A stretch of DNA of 44,118 bases from Bacteroidota bacterium (GTDB lineage: Bacteria > Bacteroidota > Bacteroidia > UKL13-3). Positions 43,001-44,118 of the stretch are shown here, piece by piece; within the stretch, counting starts at the first letter, position 1, and each line of letters opens with the position of its first letter. The notes beneath the pieces are model-generated. The model made no database searches. It saw nothing but the letters and a program-made list of their open reading frames with translations, and was not told the origin of the DNA. The DNA is taken from positions 1 to 44,118 of the forward strand of contig JANYDU010000014.1 of the NCBI GenBank assembly GCA_025359805.1. Direction: 5' to 3'. Position numbers and translations under genes: made by a program.

Positions 43001-44118
43001 TTGGTCGGGTTCAGGAGTTTCATTTGATAACACAACTTTACCGGATGGTGCATACATTACACTTGGAAGCACAAATGATTATGCAACCCGAAATTTAAAT
43101 ACCACAGGAAATTGGAATAGCTCTTCCAGTTGGACTTTTTCTACCATTCCAATTACAACAGAAGATGCTACAATTTCTGCACTAGGAACGGTAACAACCA
43201 ATACAACTATCAATAATTTAACCATTGGGTCAGGAAATACCTTAACCATAAATAGCGGAGTTACATTAACCGTTACAGGCAATATTTCTTCATCAGGAAC
43301 AATTAACGGATCAGGAACTTTGCTTCTTGCAGGCACAACAGCACAAACTATTGGTGGCACAATTTCTATTTCAAATATTACCTTAAATAATAGTTTGGGT
43401 GCTACACTTAATACTTCATCAACTTCTGTAAGTGTTACTTCTACGCTTACCTTAACTAATGGTACATTAATTACCAATAGCAAATTAACATTGGTGTCGA
43501 ACGTAAGTGGAACTGCGCGCATTGCAACTATTCCCGGAACAGCCGATATTTCAGGAAATGTTACCGTTCAACGCTATTTACCTGCAATAGCAAGAAGATA
43601 TAGAATGATTTCATCTCCTAATCAAAACTTTACTTGGAGTCAATTTATAGATAATATTTTTGTAACCGGAACAGGTGGTGATTTAAATGGATTTGATGCC
43701 ACAACAACCAATAGTCCTTCTTGTTATACTTATCAAGAAGCTACAACAGGAACCGGACGTGGATGGAAAGCTGCTTCTAATATTACAAATTCGGTTTCAA
43801 CTGGGTTAGGTAGTTTGGTTTTTGTGAGAGGCGATAGAACACTTGCATCTCCAACTTGGTATGCTGGTCCAACTTTTCCTTCGCAAAATGCGGTTACCTT
43901 AGATTTTACTTCGCAACCCATTAATAAGGGAAATATTTCTCCAACCATTACTTATACAAGCTCTGGAACGACTACTAATGATGGATGGAATTTAGTGGGA
44001 AATCCTTATCCCTCGCAAATTGATTGGGCATTATTAACTAAATCAAATCTTTCAACTTTCTTTTATATAATGGATCCTTCAACTGGAAGTTATGTTTCAT
44101 CTAACTCGGGTATAATTG
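40074..44118 (+). CDS. Large secreted multidomain surface protein, truncated by window end
   Basis: ATG start; 1348 codons are open to the window edge with no stop. A signal peptide (VLIILSILISSNIWAQ) is cut near residue 24. Residues ~25-421 and ~610-1001 are two copies of a LamG/concanavalin-like module with LWLKADA, VQQWNDQSGN, GTAYRLYLNG, PRIGRHATT and a following ISNNKYSYG, AGIGKESDGSHLSA, DRIGRVWRV segment. Residues ~422-609 hold two putative Ig-like (He_PIG-type) repeats (VPTGVSINSSSGVITF, GISLNTTTGIISGTPTVSG). From ~1002 is a Ser/Thr/Asn-rich strand-repeat region (NWNSSSSWTFSTIP onward), then RYRMISSPN and GWNLVGNPYPSQIDW, typical of T9SS-exported proteins. A C-terminal sorting domain is expected beyond the edge. 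Probably an adhesin or surface-matrix protein. Confidence 0.85.
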   Translation, partial: MKNLITKKNVLIILSILISSNIWAQTGPAGVGSSSTNKLWLKADANVYSNAGTTAASDGNLVQQWNDQSGNGNNASQATSANRPIYKANISGKPTLVFSGDQYIDPNSLGILGTGGFTYLVVFKDTNYTAGSVSDGSGDYILDRTTGTNELAGLKIASTSKYGFQKRDNSGGGLGGPTTTTDVNTSSFQLIDYMRERGTAYRLYLNGTQEANTADSDGDLTPPTPRIGRHATTTGGGIKGYISELIIYNYKVTNAQLNILNSYLAAKYSLTISNNKYSYGSTYGTDVAGIGKESDGSHLSANSNRLNISASSLTSNGDYVLVGHDAGTNSFCSTNVPSGINDRIGRVWRVSKTNYTGSVIITLIDSSGISLVSGQQYKLLVSSTSDFSSSTSFAISASIVTLTNAQLPSGCYITIARTAGTVVAPSSFSYSPSSYTMTYGVTGTSSSPSVNDGGSFVTYSLQGTVPTGVSINSSSGVITFASTMTPSSGSVTSRATNTAGYVETTVSYTISTGVLSSLTYSNSGTQTGSVNLAITNLTATTNTASLSGVTYVYSWNISNPYNGISLNTTTGIISGTPTVSGTYSATVSATASGNATGTATCVITITVYGSTGPGGIGDATTNRLWLKADASVYNNAGITAASNGDLVQQWNDQSGNSNNTSQSTSANKPTYKTNVVNSKPALRFNGDQFIDAGSLGIVGTGGFTYLFVVKDTTYTAGGMSDGSGDYIIDRTGTTSELAGLKISNTSKYGFQKRDNSNGGIGGPVSATDVVTSSFMLIDYMRDRGTAYRLYLNGLQDAYLADADGDLTPPTPRIGRHATTSNNGIKGYISEVIIYNYKVSDAQLNILNSYLAAKYSLTISNNKFSYGSTHGNDVAGIGQESNGSHLSATTSRLNIGTTALSGNGSYLLIGHDGGANSFTSTNVPSGVASRLGRVWRVNRTSYTGTVTIKIDTTSLNASNLRILVSSASTFASATVYTWSGSGVSFDNTTLPDGAYITLGSTNDYATRNLNTTGNWNSSSSWTFSTIPITTEDATISALGTVTTNTTINNLTIGSGNTLTINSGVTLTVTGNISSSGTINGSGTLLLAGTTAQTIGGTISISNITLNNSLGATLNTSSTSVSVTSTLTLTNGTLITNSKLTLVSNVSGTARIATIPGTADISGNVTVQRYLPAIARRYRMISSPNQNFTWSQFIDNIFVTGTGGDLNGFDATTTNSPSCYTYQEATTGTGRGWKAASNITNSVSTGLGSLVFVRGDRTLASPTWYAGPTFPSQNAVTLDFTSQPINKGNISPTITYTSSGTTTNDGWNLVGNPYPSQIDWALLTKSNLSTFFYIMDPSTGSYVSSNSGII
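40146..41336 (+). repeat. First copy of a ~1.2-kb direct repeat inside the large secreted protein gene
   Basis: This segment and 41902-43074 match along their length at the protein level and largely at the DNA level, for example AGGAACTGCTTATCGC in both. The offset is about 1756 bases. Limits are approximate. Confidence 0.8.
41902..43074 (+). repeat. Second copy of the ~1.2-kb direct repeat
   Basis: Matches 40146-41336. Differences are mostly substitutions and a few small indels in frame. It is followed by the strand-repeat region. Confidence 0.8.

Noticed and set aside
41887..43948. Several minus-strand open frames inside the large secreted protein gene
   Set aside because: Low-complexity Val/Pro-rich translations that mirror the Thr/Ser/Asn-rich plus-strand protein; they are shadows.

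Overview
The window comes from an AT-rich member of the Bacteroidota; I cannot name the order or genus. The evidence is consistent. Promoters match the Bacteroidota pattern TTTG-N19-TAnnTTTG, and Shine-Dalgarno sites are essentially absent. Two proteins look like type IX secretion (T9SS) cargo. There is a menaquinone pathway (menA, menC), a split cobalamin-dependent methionine synthase, a fused alpha/beta E1 dehydrogenase, and lineage-typical families (DUF4834, DUF2851, FKBP lipoproteins). Most of the window is ordinary chromosomal housekeeping and envelope genes.

The accessory part is the first ~5 kb. Two related, imperfectly palindromic attC-like elements (135-259 and 3459-3548) bracket a three-gene ABC-three-component (ABC-3C) conflict-type operon: a SMEK-domain protein, a small middle component and a DUF2326 ATPase, with both junctions overlapping as ATGA. 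It looks like a mobile cassette carrying a defence-type system. Next to it lies a non-coding stretch with a boxA-like motif and a 14-unit tandem repeat (3858-4160) with a three-unit higher-order pattern. This precedes a lone 204-aa Bacteroidota-type protein of unknown function that ends at a very strong terminator.

From 5 to 9 kb there are envelope and lipid-type genes: two methyltransferases, DUF4834, a QIEHH fatty acid desaturase, and a CDP-alcohol phosphatidyltransferase-like protein with an altered signature motif. From 9 to 15 kb are a sodium:solute symporter, the fused 2-oxoacid dehydrogenase E1, a double universal stress protein and a CPA2 antiporter. From 15 to 23 kb a minus-strand run reads tatD, menA, menC, hybrid histidine kinase, metH. 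From 23 to 28.5 kb a plus-strand run reads outer-membrane barrel, pyrF, DUF2851, unknown membrane protein, PspC, histidine kinase, response regulator. From 28.6 to 39.8 kb are a Reeler/choice-of-anchor T9SS protein, recR, a glycosyltransferase fused to a decayed sugar-phosphate transferase, apaG, rpoN, asnS, an Omp85-like barrel, a DHH phosphoesterase and two FKBP isomerases. The window ends inside a large secreted protein (40074 onward, 1348 codons visible) built on a 1.2-kb internal duplication.

No tRNA, rRNA, integrase, transposase or CRISPR array was seen. Family assignments are from pattern recognition of the translated sequence, without database searches.
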